A DNA stretch of 64,000 bases from Channallabes apus (Eukaryota > Chordata > Actinopteri > Siluriformes > Clariidae). Below, piece by piece: positions 48,395 through 59,172 of the stretch. The position numbers were made by a program, and so were the translations under genes. Numbering within the stretch: position 1 is the stretch's first letter; every line of letters begins with the position of its first letter. The stretch lies in NCBI GenBank assembly GCA_030522415.1, contig JAMASW010000052.1, positions 1-64,000 on the forward strand. Reading direction: 5' to 3'. The notes under the pieces were generated by a model. That model was not told the DNA's origin, did not search any database, and saw only the letters and a list, made by a program, of their open reading frames with translations.

Positions 48395-49312
48395 TCAACC
48401 CGAAATCAACGTTTTAACATAAACACTGGCTTCCTCCGCTGAAACAAAGTCCTTCTCAACCCCCTTATGTGTGATGCGAAGTCGCGCTGGATGAAACAGG
48501 CCATACCGAACTCCCTCAATGCCACGCAGCTGCTGCCTGACCGTATTAAATGCAGCCCGAGCACGTGCGATCTTGGCAGTGTAGTCAGGAAAGACTGAGA
48601 TGGTCTGGTCTCCAACTTTAATCTGCCGGCGTTCTCTAGCGCGTCGTAAAATGTCAACGCAGTCAGTGTGGTAATGAAACCTGCACACGATGGCTCGTGG
48701 ACGGTCGCCGGGCTTAGGTGCGGGTTGGAGGGTCCTGTGGGAACGATCCAAAAGCGGCTCCTTCTCCAGATTAAATGCTTTCTTTAGCAAGGAGGCCACG
48801 GCCGCAGTAGTGCACGTGTTAGGCCCCTCCGGTACTCCCACTATCCTAACATTGTTACGCCGCGTCCTAGACTCCAAGTCTTCACATTTATTCTCCAGCT
48901 TGGCTACGTTAGCTGTGAGACACTTGATAGTGTTTTTCATCTCCGCTATGTCGTCGGAGCACACAGTAAGCGCGTGCTCCATCTCCCTGACCGTACCTTT
49001 TAGCTCGGACACGGTAGCGTCATTAGCGGCTTTATCTATCGCTAGCTGCGTCTTCACCGCTTGCAAGTCGAACTTAATAGTAGACAAAGCATCACCGATA
49101 GTATCCTGAAGTTCTTTTTTAAAAATTTCGGCGATATCTTTCCTCAGTGAGGCCAACAACTCTACTTTAAGAGCGTCGATATCCGGATTAGCCTGGCTCG
49201 AGGGGGGCTTTACAGGTGACGACGGCTCACTCGAGGATGTGGTCGCGGTTTGCAAACTAGGCCTCAGGTGTGTTTGAATCGTACTGCGAGTTTTTATATT
49301 TTTTGCTGCCAT
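48395..49312 (-). CDS. L1-type ORF1: RNA-binding chaperone
   Basis: A 305-residue open frame from ATG at 49312. After a Ser/Pro-rich N-terminus (1-40) comes a long heptad-like segment (about 45-150, including LENKCEDLESRT), predicted as a trimerising coiled coil. It is followed by an RRM-like domain starting RRNNVRIVGVPEG (about 151-163), with DRPRAIVCRFHY in the middle, and a C-terminal domain (about 235-300). This order is that of the L1 ORF1 protein, which coats the element RNA and acts as a nucleic-acid chaperone. It starts about 160 bp from the 5' end of the element, so the element's promoter must lie in this short leader. Confidence 0.93.
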   Translation of the reverse strand: MAAKNIKTRSTIQTHLRPSLQTATTSSSEPSSPVKPPSSQANPDIDALKVELLASLRKDIAEIFKKELQDTIGDALSTIKFDLQAVKTQLAIDKAANDATVSELKGTVREMEHALTVCSDDIAEMKNTIKCLTANVAKLENKCEDLESRTRRNNVRIVGVPEGPNTCTTAAVASLLKKAFNLEKEPLLDRSHRTLQPAPKPGDRPRAIVCRFHYHTDCVDILRRARERRQIKVGDQTISVFPDYTAKIARARAAFNTVRQQLRGIEGVRYGLFHPARLRITHKGVEKDFVSAEEASVYVKTLISG

Positions 49313-49857
49313 TTTACACAGTCCCGAATAAACTTTTTAAACTCAACTAACTACAAAATAAAACAAGACTAAAATTATGGCCAAAAAGCGCAAAGGAATA
49401 ACAATTGTAATGGAAATCGGCGGGAGCTCCCAAACTCACGTCCTACTCCATCAAAGCTCAACCGGAAGTCAGCGACTTAATTCTTTTTAAAACTGCGTAG
49501 AGTGAAAAATGTCACTTTGCACCACCTGGCGGTCATTTCATGAATGACGTTAAAATGCAACTGATTTTATACTGGTATGTATATAGTTTCTTTTCATCTT
49601 CATCGAGAGGTTCTGTTTCTATAGGTGTTTAAGGTAGTTTTTGCAATTATTATTCTTAAGTAATTTAGTAGCCATCGCCCAGCAGCTCCTTCTGTTCTGA
49701 TGAAAAGAGTCGTGCTTTGCCTTTGTAGGCTTTTGTTATTGTGGATATATGTTGTCTTTGTCTTAGAGTTTTTATTTTTATCTTATTTTCATTTACCTTC
49801 TTCCTTTAGTTGCATGATGCTGCCAGGTATTCTTATTGTAAGCATGCATTTAATGTA

Positions 49858-50100
49858 ATGTCCTGTCTATCCCTAAATGCACAGGGTGTTAGGGTGGGTA
49901 GTCATCATCTCACTTTGGTTTCCTGGAACATTAGGGGATTGGGTCGTTATTAAGAGGGGCAAGGTTTTTAAACACCTTAAGTCCCTTTCAGCAGATATAA
50001 TTTTTCTACAAGAAACCCATATTAAAACCACAGAACAACGAAGATTAAGATGTAACTGGATTTCACAGGTTTACCAATCACCCTTTACTTCTGGATGATT
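49858..50100 (+). pseudogene. Start of an older L1 relic (endonuclease N-terminus)
   Basis: Reading frames here give LVSWNIRGLG-like sequence and then RGKVFKHLKSLSADIIFLQE, THIKTTEQRRLRCNWISQVYQS and PFTSG. These are the first endonuclease blocks of an L1 ORF2 related to, but clearly different from, the one at 47781. It stops at about 50100, where the L2 element begins. The same protein continues at 56743 (KARSIAILFRKNFPF), so this is the left half of a split copy. Confidence 0.88.
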
Positions 50101-50241
50101 TGGCAACACACTGATCTGGCAACCCTTGTACGAGGACGCCGAGACGCTGCTTTTTTCCGAGCTCCACGATACTGACCAACTTTTAAACTTTTTCGTCCCC
50201 TTACGAAGTGTACATAAAACGGATAAGTATCTTATAATATA

Positions 50242-51866
50242 CAGTGGTGTGAAAAACTATTTGCCCCCTTCCTGATTTCTTATTCTTTTGCATGTTTGTC
50301 AGACTTAAATGTTTCTGCTCATCAAAAACCGTTAACTATTAGTCAAAGATAACATAATTGAACACAAAATGCAGTTTTTAAATGAAGGTTTACGTTATTA
50401 AGGGAGAAAAAAAAACTCCAAATCTACATGGCCCTGTGTGAAAAAGTGATTGCCCCCCTTGTTAAAAAATTACTTACAGTAACTGTGGTTTACCACACCT
50501 GAGTTCAATTTCTGTAGTCACCCCCAGGCCTGATTACTGCCACATCTGTTTCAATCAAGAAATCACTTAAATAGGAGCTACCTGACAGAGAAGTAGACCA
50601 AAAGCACCTCAAAAGCTAGACATCATGCCAAGATCCAAAGAAATTCAGGAACAAATGAGAACAAAAGTAATTGAGATCTATCAGTCTGGTAAAGGTTATG
50701 AAGCCATTTCTAAAGCTTTGGGACTCCAGCGAACCACAGTGAGAGCCATTATCCACAAATGGCAAAAACAAGGAACAGTGGTGAACCTTCCCAGGAGTGG
50801 CCGGCCGACCAAAATTACCCCAAGAGCGCAGAGACAACTCATCCGAGAGGCCACAAAAGACCCCAGGACAACATCTAAAGAACTGCAGGCCTCACTTGCC
50901 TCAATTAAGGTCAGTGTTCACGACTGCACCATAAAAAAGAGACTGGGCAAAAACAGCCTGCATGGCAGATTTCCAAGGCGCAAACCACTTTTAAGCAAAA
51001 AGAACATTAAGGCTCGTCTCAATTTTGCTAAAAAACATCTCAATGATTGCCAAGACTTTTGGGAAAATACCTTGTGGACCGATGAGACAAAAGTTGAACT
51101 TTTTGGAAGGTGTGTGTCCCGTTACAATCTGGCGTAAAAGTAACACAGCATTTCAGAAAAAGAACATCATACCAACAGTAAAATATGGTGGTGGTAGTGT
51201 GATGGTCTGGGGTTGTTTTGCTGCTTCAGGACCTGGAAGGCTTGCTGTGATAGATGGAACCATGAATTCTACTGTCTACCAAAAAATCCTGAAGGAGAAT
51301 GTCCGGCCATCTGTTCGTCAACTCAAGCTGAAGCGATCTTGGGTGCTGCAGCAGGACAATGACCCAAAACACACCAGCAAATTCACCTCTGAATGGCTGA
51401 AGAAAAACAAAATGAAGACTTTGGAGTGGCCTAGTCAAAGTCCTGACCTGAATCCTATTGAGATGTTGTGGCATGACCTTAAAAAGGCGGTTCATGCTAG
51501 AAAACCCTCAAATAAAGCTGAATCACAACAATTTTGCAAAGATGAGTGGGCCAAAATTCCTCCAGAGCGCTGTAAAAGACTCGTTGCAAGTTATCGCAAA
51601 CGCTTGATTGCAGTTATTGCTGCTAAGGGTGGCCCAACCAGTTATTAGGTTCAGGGGGCAATTACTTTTTCACACAGGGCCATGTAGGTTTCGATTTTTT
51701 TTCTCCCTAAATAATAAAACCCCTCATTTAAAAACTGCATTTTGTGTTTACTTGTGTTATCTTTGACTAATAGTTAAATGTGTTTGATGATCAGAAACAT
51801 TTTGTGTGACAAACATGCAAAAGAATAAGAAATCAGGAGGGGGGCAAATAGTTTTTCACACCACTG
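50242..51866 (+). mobile_element. Tc1/mariner transposon, family B, copy 3
   Basis: The element is 1625 bp, flanked by TA (50240-50241 and 51867-51868), with the family ends CAGTGGTGTG and IR/DR-type terminal repeats. It lies within the 5' leader of the L2 element and is therefore younger. It is the best-preserved of the three copies: only one frameshift separates the two parts of its transposase. Confidence 0.96.
50625..51648 (+). pseudogene. Tc1-B transposase, copy 3, single frameshift
   Basis: ATG at 50625 begins MPRSKEIQEQMRTKVIEIYQ. The helix-turn-helix, the GRPTKITPRAQ linker and the first catalytic aspartate (LWTDETKVELF) are all in one frame. At about 51115-51125 the sequence reads GTTACAATCTGG where copy 1 has GTTACATCTGG, a 1-bp insertion that leads to a stop at 51137. 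The remainder continues in the shifted frame with GGGSVMVWGCF, LQQDNDPKHTS and SPDLNPIEMLWHDLK, ending GGPTSY at 51648. All catalytic residues are encoded; only the frame is lost. Confidence 0.94.
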
Positions 51867-52047
51867 TATTTACTCGAAACGCGTGTTATATCGTTAAGTT
51901 TTAATTGTTTTGCAGCACACCGCTTTTAGCCGGCATTAGCATCGCTAATTAGCATTAGCATCGCTAGCCCGGCTATCACGTTTGTTTGTTTGTTTGTAAA
52001 GTTTGTTTTCGCTTCCTCACACTGATTATTTTCCGTGTTTAGACACC

Positions 52048-52956
52048 ATGTCGGTTGTGATTCTGCCTCTGAGTGCAGGTGAGGAGACATTGGAGCTGCA
52101 CTCGGTGGATTTGGAGGTGGAGGCCGTGGAGAAGCTGATCCGTGAGCTACAGGTGAAGCTGGCCCGGCTACAGCAGCGGAAAGCCACGCTGGAATCGACG
52201 CGGACTGCTCACCTGTCCCAGGTAAATTCTCGGCGTGAGAATTCTCCTACAACCTCAACCCCGCGTGTTTCTCTGCCCAGGTCCAACACACCAAGGACGC
52301 AGCCCGCCCAGTTTTCCTACACCCCGGCGCCGGGATACCACGGACCCTGGATACAGCAGCGGCGGAAGAACCACGCCAAGCCCCGGGCGAGGACCTCTCC
52401 CCCTCCACCACCACCACCCGTCTTCGACATCTCGACCCAAAACCGCTTCGCTCCTCTCCGCGAGACGGCACACGACGTCCTGGTCATCGGAGACTCCATC
52501 GTTCGTCACGTGCGTGCTACCACGGCTAAAGGTAAGGTGCACACACGCTGTTTACCTGGTGCACGTGTTCTTGATGTTGCTGCACAGGTGCCTGCTGCCC
52601 TGAGGAAGAACATTGGAGCTGTGGTCCTTCATGCCGGCACGAACGACACCAGGCTGAGGCAGACGGAGATCCTAAAGAAGGACTTCAGGAGCCTGGTCGA
52701 GAAGGTCCGCAGCACATCACCCACGACAAGGATCATCGTATCTGCATTTCAGCGAGGAATCGAGAAGTTCAGTAGATTATTTGCTTTTAATGAATGGTTA
52801 CAATCTTGGTGTCAACAACAGAAATTACGCTTTGTTGATAACTGGAATGTTTTCTGGGAGCGTCCTAGGCTCTATCACACTGATGGCCTACACCCTAGCA
52901 GAGCTGGAGCAGCGGTCCTCTCTGACAACATCTCCAGAACACTACGAACCATCTGA
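52048..52956 (+). CDS. L2 ORF1 with SGNH/GDSL esterase-like domain
   Basis: An open frame of 302 codons from ATG at 52048 (ACACCATGT context). An in-frame ATG at 52003 is less likely because it lacks similar context. The N-terminal part (about 25-75) is Leu/Glu-rich (VEAVEKLIRELQVKLARLQQR), a probable coiled coil. The middle is Pro/Ser/Arg-rich with a run of prolines. From about residue 145 comes an SGNH hydrolase domain: VLVIGDSIVRHV (nucleophile Ser block), VLHAGTNDT (GxND-type block) and DGLHPS (catalytic Asp/His block). Such esterase-type ORF1 proteins are known in the CR1/L2 group of LINEs; their substrate is not settled. No stop or frameshift interrupts the domain. Confidence 0.88.
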   Translation: MSVVILPLSAGEETLELHSVDLEVEAVEKLIRELQVKLARLQQRKATLESTRTAHLSQVNSRRENSPTTSTPRVSLPRSNTPRTQPAQFSYTPAPGYHGPWIQQRRKNHAKPRARTSPPPPPPPVFDISTQNRFAPLRETAHDVLVIGDSIVRHVRATTAKGKVHTRCLPGARVLDVAAQVPAALRKNIGAVVLHAGTNDTRLRQTEILKKDFRSLVEKVRSTSPTTRIIVSAFQRGIEKFSRLFAFNEWLQSWCQQQKLRFVDNWNVFWERPRLYHTDGLHPSRAGAAVLSDNISRTLRTI

Positions 52957-53052
52957 CTGGCGGTAAGTCATACTGTAGATTCCAAACATATTAGCCACAT
53001 CACAACTCACCGTAGTGATAGACGCACACACATAGCTTGTCCTATAGAAACT

Positions 53053-56003
53053 GTGTCTGTTCCCCGAATACTGAGAAAAAAGAATAAATTTTTTAAATTT
53101 GCCCGAAACAATCTGATAACCATAAAACCAGAAAAAGGCAAAATAAGTAGTCAAAATCCACCTCTAAAGTTTGGACTACTCAACATTAGATCCCTTGCGC
53201 CTAAAGCACTTATTGTTAATGAAATTATCTCAGATTATTGCTCTGTCTCACTGAAACCTGGCTTAAACCAAATGAATATTTTGGTCTGAATGAGTCTACT
53301 CCGTCAGGATATTTCTATAAGCACGAGCCCCGTCTAATTGGTCGCGGTGGTGGTGTCGCCACTATCTACAATGATGTACTCACTGTTACCCAGAAAATAA
53401 GGCCCAGGTTTAATTAATTAGAAGTGCTTATCATTAATGTTGCACTAAATGAAATACGTAATAAACCCTTGCTATATTTTACCCTGGCCACCGTGTACAG
53501 ACCCCCGGGGCCATATGGCGATTTTCTTAAAGAATTTGGACATCTGCTATCAGACCTATTGGTTAACTCTGACAAAGTGTTGATAGTAGGAGACTTTAAC
53601 ATTCATGTAGATGATGCTAACGACGCTTTAGCACTCACATTTATGGATTTACTAAATTCCTTTGGGGTTAAGCAAAATATAATTGGAGCAACTCACCGCT
53701 TTAATCATACGCTAGATTTAATTATATCCCATGGTATAGATGTCTCTAATATAGAGATCATACCTCAAAGTGATGATATCACAGATCATCACCTCCTGAC
53801 ATATACTCTACCCGTAGAACAGATTAGCTGTGTCTCCCCACGTTATCAATCTGTTAGAAATATGAATCCCACTACTAAAGACAGATTCACAAGTAATCTG
53901 CCGGATCTGTCCCAATTTCTTATTAGACCCCTAAATGCAGATGATCTAGATGAAGTGACTAGCAGCATGGGCACTATTTTTACCAATACATTAGACACTG
54001 TTGCTCCCATCAGATTAAAAAAAGTCAGAGATAAAACATTTGCACCGTGGTACAACAGTCATACTCGCGCCCTAAAGAGAGCAACCCGTAACCTCGAGCG
54101 AAAATGGAGGAAAACTAAATTAGAAGTTTTTCGAATTGCGTATAAAGACAGTATGTGCAGCTATAGACAGGCTCTAAAAACTGCTAGGACCGAGCATCTT
54201 AGCCAACTGATAGCAAGAAACCAAAACAATCCCAGGTTCTTATTTAGTACAGTGGCTCGCCTAACAAAACCTAAGATGCCTGCAGAGAGTATCCCATCAC
54301 AATTTAGAAGTGAAGACTTTATGGACTTCTTTAATGAAAAAATCAATAATATCAGGAAGAAAATAATGGAGGTTCAACCTCTAATAGTATCTCACGATCC
54401 AGTTCAGCCTATAGCTTCACATTTAGATTTTCACTGCTTTACAGGTATAGGACAGGAAGAGCTGTATAAACTCATCACCTCGGCTAAATCAACAACGTGC
54501 CTGTTAGACCCAATCCCAACCAGATTTTTAAAAGAAGTGATGCTTACGGTTGGAGAGCCACTCCTAAACATTATTAATTCTTCATTACATCTAGGTCACG
54601 TCCCTAAACCTTTCAAGTTAGCAGTTATTAAGCCGCTTCTTAAAAAATCTAATTTGGATGCGAATGAAATAACAAATTACAGACCGATTTCAAACCTCCC
54701 GTTCATATAAAAAATACTAGAAAAAGTAGTATCAGCTCAAATTTGCACATTCTTGCAGGATAACAACATCCTTGAAGAATTTCAGTCAGGTTTCAGGCCC
54801 CATCATAGCACAGAAACTGCACTAGTTAAGATTACAAACGACTTGTTTTTAGCTTCAGACCAAGGCTGCATCTCATTGCTAGTCCTGCTTGATCTTAGTG
54901 CTGCATTCGACACTATAGATCATAATACTCTCATAGATCGCTTACAAAATTATATAGGTATTCAGGGACAGGCATTAAAATGGTTTAGATCTAACCTGTC
55001 TGATCGCTACCATTTTGTAGATCTAAATGGAGAACCGTCTGGTGTAATGCCAGTGAAATATGGGGTCCCACAAGGGTCAGTTTTAGGACCTCTGTTGTTC
55101 TCAATATACATGCTTCCCTTGGGTAACATCATTAGAAGACATGGGATTAGTTTCCATTGTTATGCTGATGATACCCAATTATATATCTCAACTAAACCAG
55201 ACGAAATACCTAAGTTGTCTAGATTAACTGAGTGTGTCCAGGACATAAAAGATTGGATGACCAATAACTTTCTTTTATTAAATTCAGATAAGACAGAGAT
55301 ATTACTTATTGGCCCAAAAACCAGCACACAACAGCTTTCACAATTCAGCTTGCGCTTAGAAGGATGTACTGTTATTACCAGCTCAGCAGTAAAAGATCTG
55401 GGAGTAATATTAGACAGTAACTTGTCTTTTGAAAATCACATTTCAAATATCACAAAAACAGCCTTTTTCCATCTTCGAAATATTGCTAAACTTAGGAACA
55501 TCTTATCCGTATCTGATGCAGAAAAACTAGTTCATGCATTCATGACCTCCAGACTGGACTATTGTAATGCATTACTAGGTGGTTGTCCTGCATCCTCAAT
55601 AAACAAGCTTCAGTTAATCCAAAATGCAGCTGCCAGGGTTCTCACTAGATCCAGAAAATATGATCATATAACCCCAATATTATCATCCCTGCACTGGCTA
55701 CCTGTTCAGTTTAGAATAAATTACAAAATAGTATTACTTACATACAAGGCCTTAAATGGTTTAGCTCCCACATACCTAACCAGTCTTCTGATGCGCTACA
55801 ATCCACCACGCGCCTTAAGATCACAAAGCTCCGGACTTCTGGTAGTTCCCAGAATTTCAAAATCTACAAAAGGGGGTAGGGCTTTTTCATATTTAGCTCC
55901 AAAGCTTTGGAATAGCCTTCCAGACAGTGTTCGGGGAGCAGACACGGTTTCTCAGTTCAAAAGTAGACTCAAGACGCATCTTTTTAATCTGGCATACACA
56001 TAA
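53053..56003 (+). pseudogene. L2 ORF2: endonuclease-reverse transcriptase, three lesions
   Basis: The endonuclease starts LKFGLLNIRSLAPKA. A short deletion near 53245 shifts the frame before the TETWLKPNE block. TAA at 53415-53417 is a second break. The frame then stays open through YRPPGPYGDFL, IVGDFNIHVDD and DITDHHLLTYTLP to TAA at about 54708, a third lesion located in NLPFI(stop)KILEKVV. The reverse transcriptase continues to 56003 with [13 protein letters not shown] in [25 protein letters not shown] and the catalytic CYADDTQLY box, ending with a C-terminal domain ([21 protein letters not shown]). Motifs fit the L2 clade of the CR1 group. The lesions are few, so the copy is not ancient. 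Confidence 0.92.
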
Positions 56004-56742
56004 CACATCCCATAATCTCATACTCCAGTACACCTATACCGAATGGCAACTACACTAATTCTCCCCATCTGTTCTGTATTTCTCTACCCATCTCGAGGCA
56101 TCGGGAGATTTTGCCAGCTTCAGTAGACAAAGGCCGACCCTGCGAGGTTCCTGAGGCATCCAGAGAAGGACCAGCTCCAGCTGGATTCAGCTTTATGATG
56201 GTTGGAGCTACACATGCTGCTCCTGTGCTTCCAGTGATCCAGACCTCATCTGCCCTCTGCACCTACTGACTCGTCCCTATGCTGAACTATATTGAACTAT
56301 GCTGAAAAGTCATATTGAATTTTCACCTGCACAACACACAAGATGTTATATCATTTCTATCTGTTATCGCCCAAATGAGGATGGGTTCCCTGTTGAGTCT
56401 GGTTCCTCTCAAGGTTTCTTCCTAATGCCATCTCAGGGAGTTTTTCCTTGCCACCGTCGCCGTCACCCTTGGCTTGCTCATCAGAGAAATTTCATTCATT
56501 CGTCTCATTATTATCTGCACATTTTTCTCACACATCCACACTTCCAATTATTTTCTTTTCTATAATTATTATTATTATTAGTTTTTATTTATTTATTTTC
56601 TATTATTATTTTATTTATTTATTTATTTATTTATTATTATTATTATTTTTTTAATTTCTTTAATTTTTGTGAAGCTGCTTTGAGACAATGACCATTGTTA
56701 AAAGCGCTATATAAATAAAATTGAATTGAATTGAATTGAACT

Positions 56743-58880
56743 TCCAAAGCCCGTAGCATTGCCATTCTCTTTCGCAAAAATTTTCCCTTTCAGCTTACTA
56801 ATTTGCGCACAGACCCAAATGGAAGATATATTATTATTTCTGGCAGTATCAACTCAATCCCTGTTACGTTCCTCAACATATACGGTCCAAATTTTGATGA
56901 CCCATTATTTTTTTAAAAGGTTTTTAATCTGCTTTCAGATGACAATAAAACAAACATTATAATTGGAGGGGACTTTAATTGTGCTTTGGATATTTAGATA
57001 GATTATCCTCTTGTCCCCCACCCAATATTGCTTCACCTCAAACTTTAAATAATTTAATCAAATCTAGGAATCTCGTTGACATCTAGAGACTTCAACATCC
57101 CACAGATAAAGATTACTCCTACTATTCTCACGTTCAAAGATCCTACAGTAGAATCGACTACTTCCTGGTGGATTCTAATTTAATTAAAAGTGTGAATAAC
57201 ACCAAATATCACAGCATACTTATCTCTGATCATAGTCCCCTTCTAATGACCATTGATTTTAACCTTCCCAAACAACACTACTCATGGCGTTTTAACCCCT
57301 TGTTATTAGCTGACAATAAATTTCGTGAAAGCATGGCGTGAAGATAAGTGAGTTTATTGAAACAAACGACATGGGGGAGGTCTCAGTTTCAACTCTCTGG
57401 GAAACACTTAAGGTGGCAATGTGTGGTCATATAATTTCTTATGAATCTTCTGTTAGAAAGGAAAGGGACAAGCGTCTAATAGAAATTGAAAGCATCCTTC
57501 CCATGCTTGAATCAGCATACCAAATTTCAAAATCCCCATTAGAGTTTAACGAAATTGTGAAGTTTAAATACGAATATAACTGCATTCTAGGATGTCAGGT
57601 TAATAAATCACTTCTTAAACTGAAACAAAAGCAATTTGAATTAGGAGACAAGCCGCAGAAACTGTTAGCACAGCAACTTAAAGGCTCTCAAGCTACTAGG
57701 TCAATCTATAGAATTAAATCAAATTCAGGTGTTTTGCTTAACAACCCTAAGGACATCAACAACAGGTTTTGAGAGTTCTATAGTGACCTCTATTCCTTTA
57801 AATGTAATGTCACACAATCTGACCTAGATATCTTTTTTGACTCTCTGGATAATCCAAGGCTCAGCGATTTGGCTAGGGAAGAGTTGGACTCTGATTTTAC
57901 CAAGGAAGAACTACTTTCGGTGATTAAATAATTTCCTTCCGGGAAGGCTGTGGGACCTGATGGAATTTCTAGCGAATATTATAAAGCATTTTCAGACTTA
58001 CTAACTCCACTATTACTCAGAATGATTTGTCATTCCGCAAAAGAGAAGAAATTACCCAAAACCTTGTACGAGGCTAATGTCTATCTCTTACTGAAAAAAG
58101 GAAAAGAAGACAGTGACCCTGCCAATTATAGGCCAATTGCTCTTCAAAATGTTGACAGAAAAGTTATCACAAAGGTGCTAGCAAACAGATTGAGTAAATA
58201 TCTTACATCTATTATTCATCCTGATCAGACTGGGTTTATTCCAGGAAGGTTTTCCTTCTTTAATGTCAGACGACTACTTAATACAATATACGCAGATCAT
58301 GGCATGACTAATAAAACAGCTATTGTATCCTTAGATGCACAGAAGGCTTTCAACCAGATAGAATGGCCATACAGTATATGCTTGAGTCATTGGCATTGGT
58401 GAATTATTCATCTCTTGGGTAAAAATAATTAATAAAATTCCAGTATGCTCAATTATAACCAACGGTGATTTTCATTTCCTCTACATCATTCGGTTCAACA
58501 AGGTTGCCCTCTTGCTCTTTTTGCTATTGCACTGGAGCCGCTTGCCTTAAACATCAGAGGTCACCCTGATATTGAAGGCCTAACAGTGGGTGGCACTGAA
58601 ACGCTGATTAGTTTATATGCTGACGACATACTGTTATATATGCAAAATGTAGAAAAATCAGTAACTAATTTGTTGGAATTAATTAATTCATTCGGTAGCT
58701 TGTCAGGTTATACCATCAACTGGACAAAAAGTGATCTCATGACACTGTCGGGTATCTCTAGCCCAGGTTTCCTTGAAAAGATATAATTTAGGATAGTAAG
58801 CGACCAGATCACTTACCTGGGCTTAAGAATTCCCCAAAATCCTAAATTAATATTTAAACTAAATTTTTTAGAGTTCACTT
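56743..58880 (+). pseudogene. Middle part of the older L1 relic
   Basis: The sequence resumes the L1 endonuclease at KARSIAILFRKNFPF, then GGDFNCALDI, YYSHVQRSYSRIDYFLVDS and ISDHSPLLMTIDF. It continues through the linker (57338-57772) and the reverse transcriptase: GPDGISSEYYKAFSDLL, NYRPIALQNVDRKVI, GFIPGRFSFFNVRRLL, D in IVSLDAQKAFN and the catalytic LYADDILLY at about 58614. Several stops and frameshifts (about 57345, 57769, 57928, 58400 and 58780) make it non-functional. It is clearly older than the L1 at 43702. Confidence 0.9.
58766..58880 (+). repeat. Direct duplication flanking an insertion, copy 1
   Basis: About 115 bp containing ATTTAGGATAGT, AGATCACTTACCT and TTTTTTAGAGTTCA recur at 60411-60525 with roughly 15% differences. 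The block is L1-derived and brackets the 58881-60405 LINE chimera. Confidence 0.85.
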
Positions 58881-59170
58881 CCCATGGGCTCACCACCTGT
58901 AGGAGGGGCCAAAGAGGTCGGGTGCAGTGTGAGTTGGGCGGTGGCCGAAGACAGGGGCCTTGGTGGTCTGATCCTCGGCTGCAGAAGCTGGCTCTAGGGA
59001 CGTGGAATGTCACCTCTCTGGCGGGGAAGGAGCCTGAGCTAGTGCGTGAGGTTAAGAAGTTCCGGCTAGATATAGTTGGACTCACCTCGACGCACAGCTT
59101 AGACTCTGGAACCAGTCTCCTTGAGAGGGGCTAGACTCTCTTCTACTCTGGAGTAGCCACCGGTGAGAGG
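58881..59170 (+). pseudogene. 5' fragment of an RTE-like LINE
   Basis: [20 protein letters not shown], then [25 protein letters not shown] and SGTSLLERG match the start of the element at 31413-30720. One stop (TAG) follows LLERG. At about 59173, after GERRRAG, the sequence switches abruptly to a different LINE. Confidence 0.88.
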
Positions 59171-59172
59171 CG

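Larger units (their letters stand above)
43702..49473 (-). mobile_element. Full-length L1-type LINE with intact ORFs
   Basis: The element runs on the minus strand from its 5' end at about 49473 to a poly(A) tail (T-run at 43702-43714). GACTTAATTCTTTTT flanks it at 43687-43701 and 49474-49488, a 15-bp target-site duplication. The 5' UTR is about 160 bp, ORF1 is 305 codons, then a gap of about 610 bp, ORF2 of 1272 codons and a 3' UTR of about 260 bp with A/C-rich low-complexity sequence. Complete length, an exact target duplication and two open frames imply a recent insertion, possibly still competent. Confidence 0.95.
50101..56742 (+). mobile_element. L2-type LINE, near full length, split by a Tc1 element
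   Basis: The element begins at about 50101 inside the older L1 and ends with GCTGCTTTGAGACAATG, GCGCTATATAAATAAAATTG and a (TTGAA)n tail at about 56742, the characteristic 3' end of L2-type elements. Its 5' leader is interrupted by Tc1-B copy 3 (50242-51866). ORF1 (52048-52956) is open; ORF2 (53053-56003) has three interruptions. A possible short target duplication is ACTTC at both junctions. The 3' UTR 56004-56742 includes the block TCAAGGTTTCTTCCTAATGCC, widely seen in teleost L2 tails and SINEs derived from them. Confidence 0.88.
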
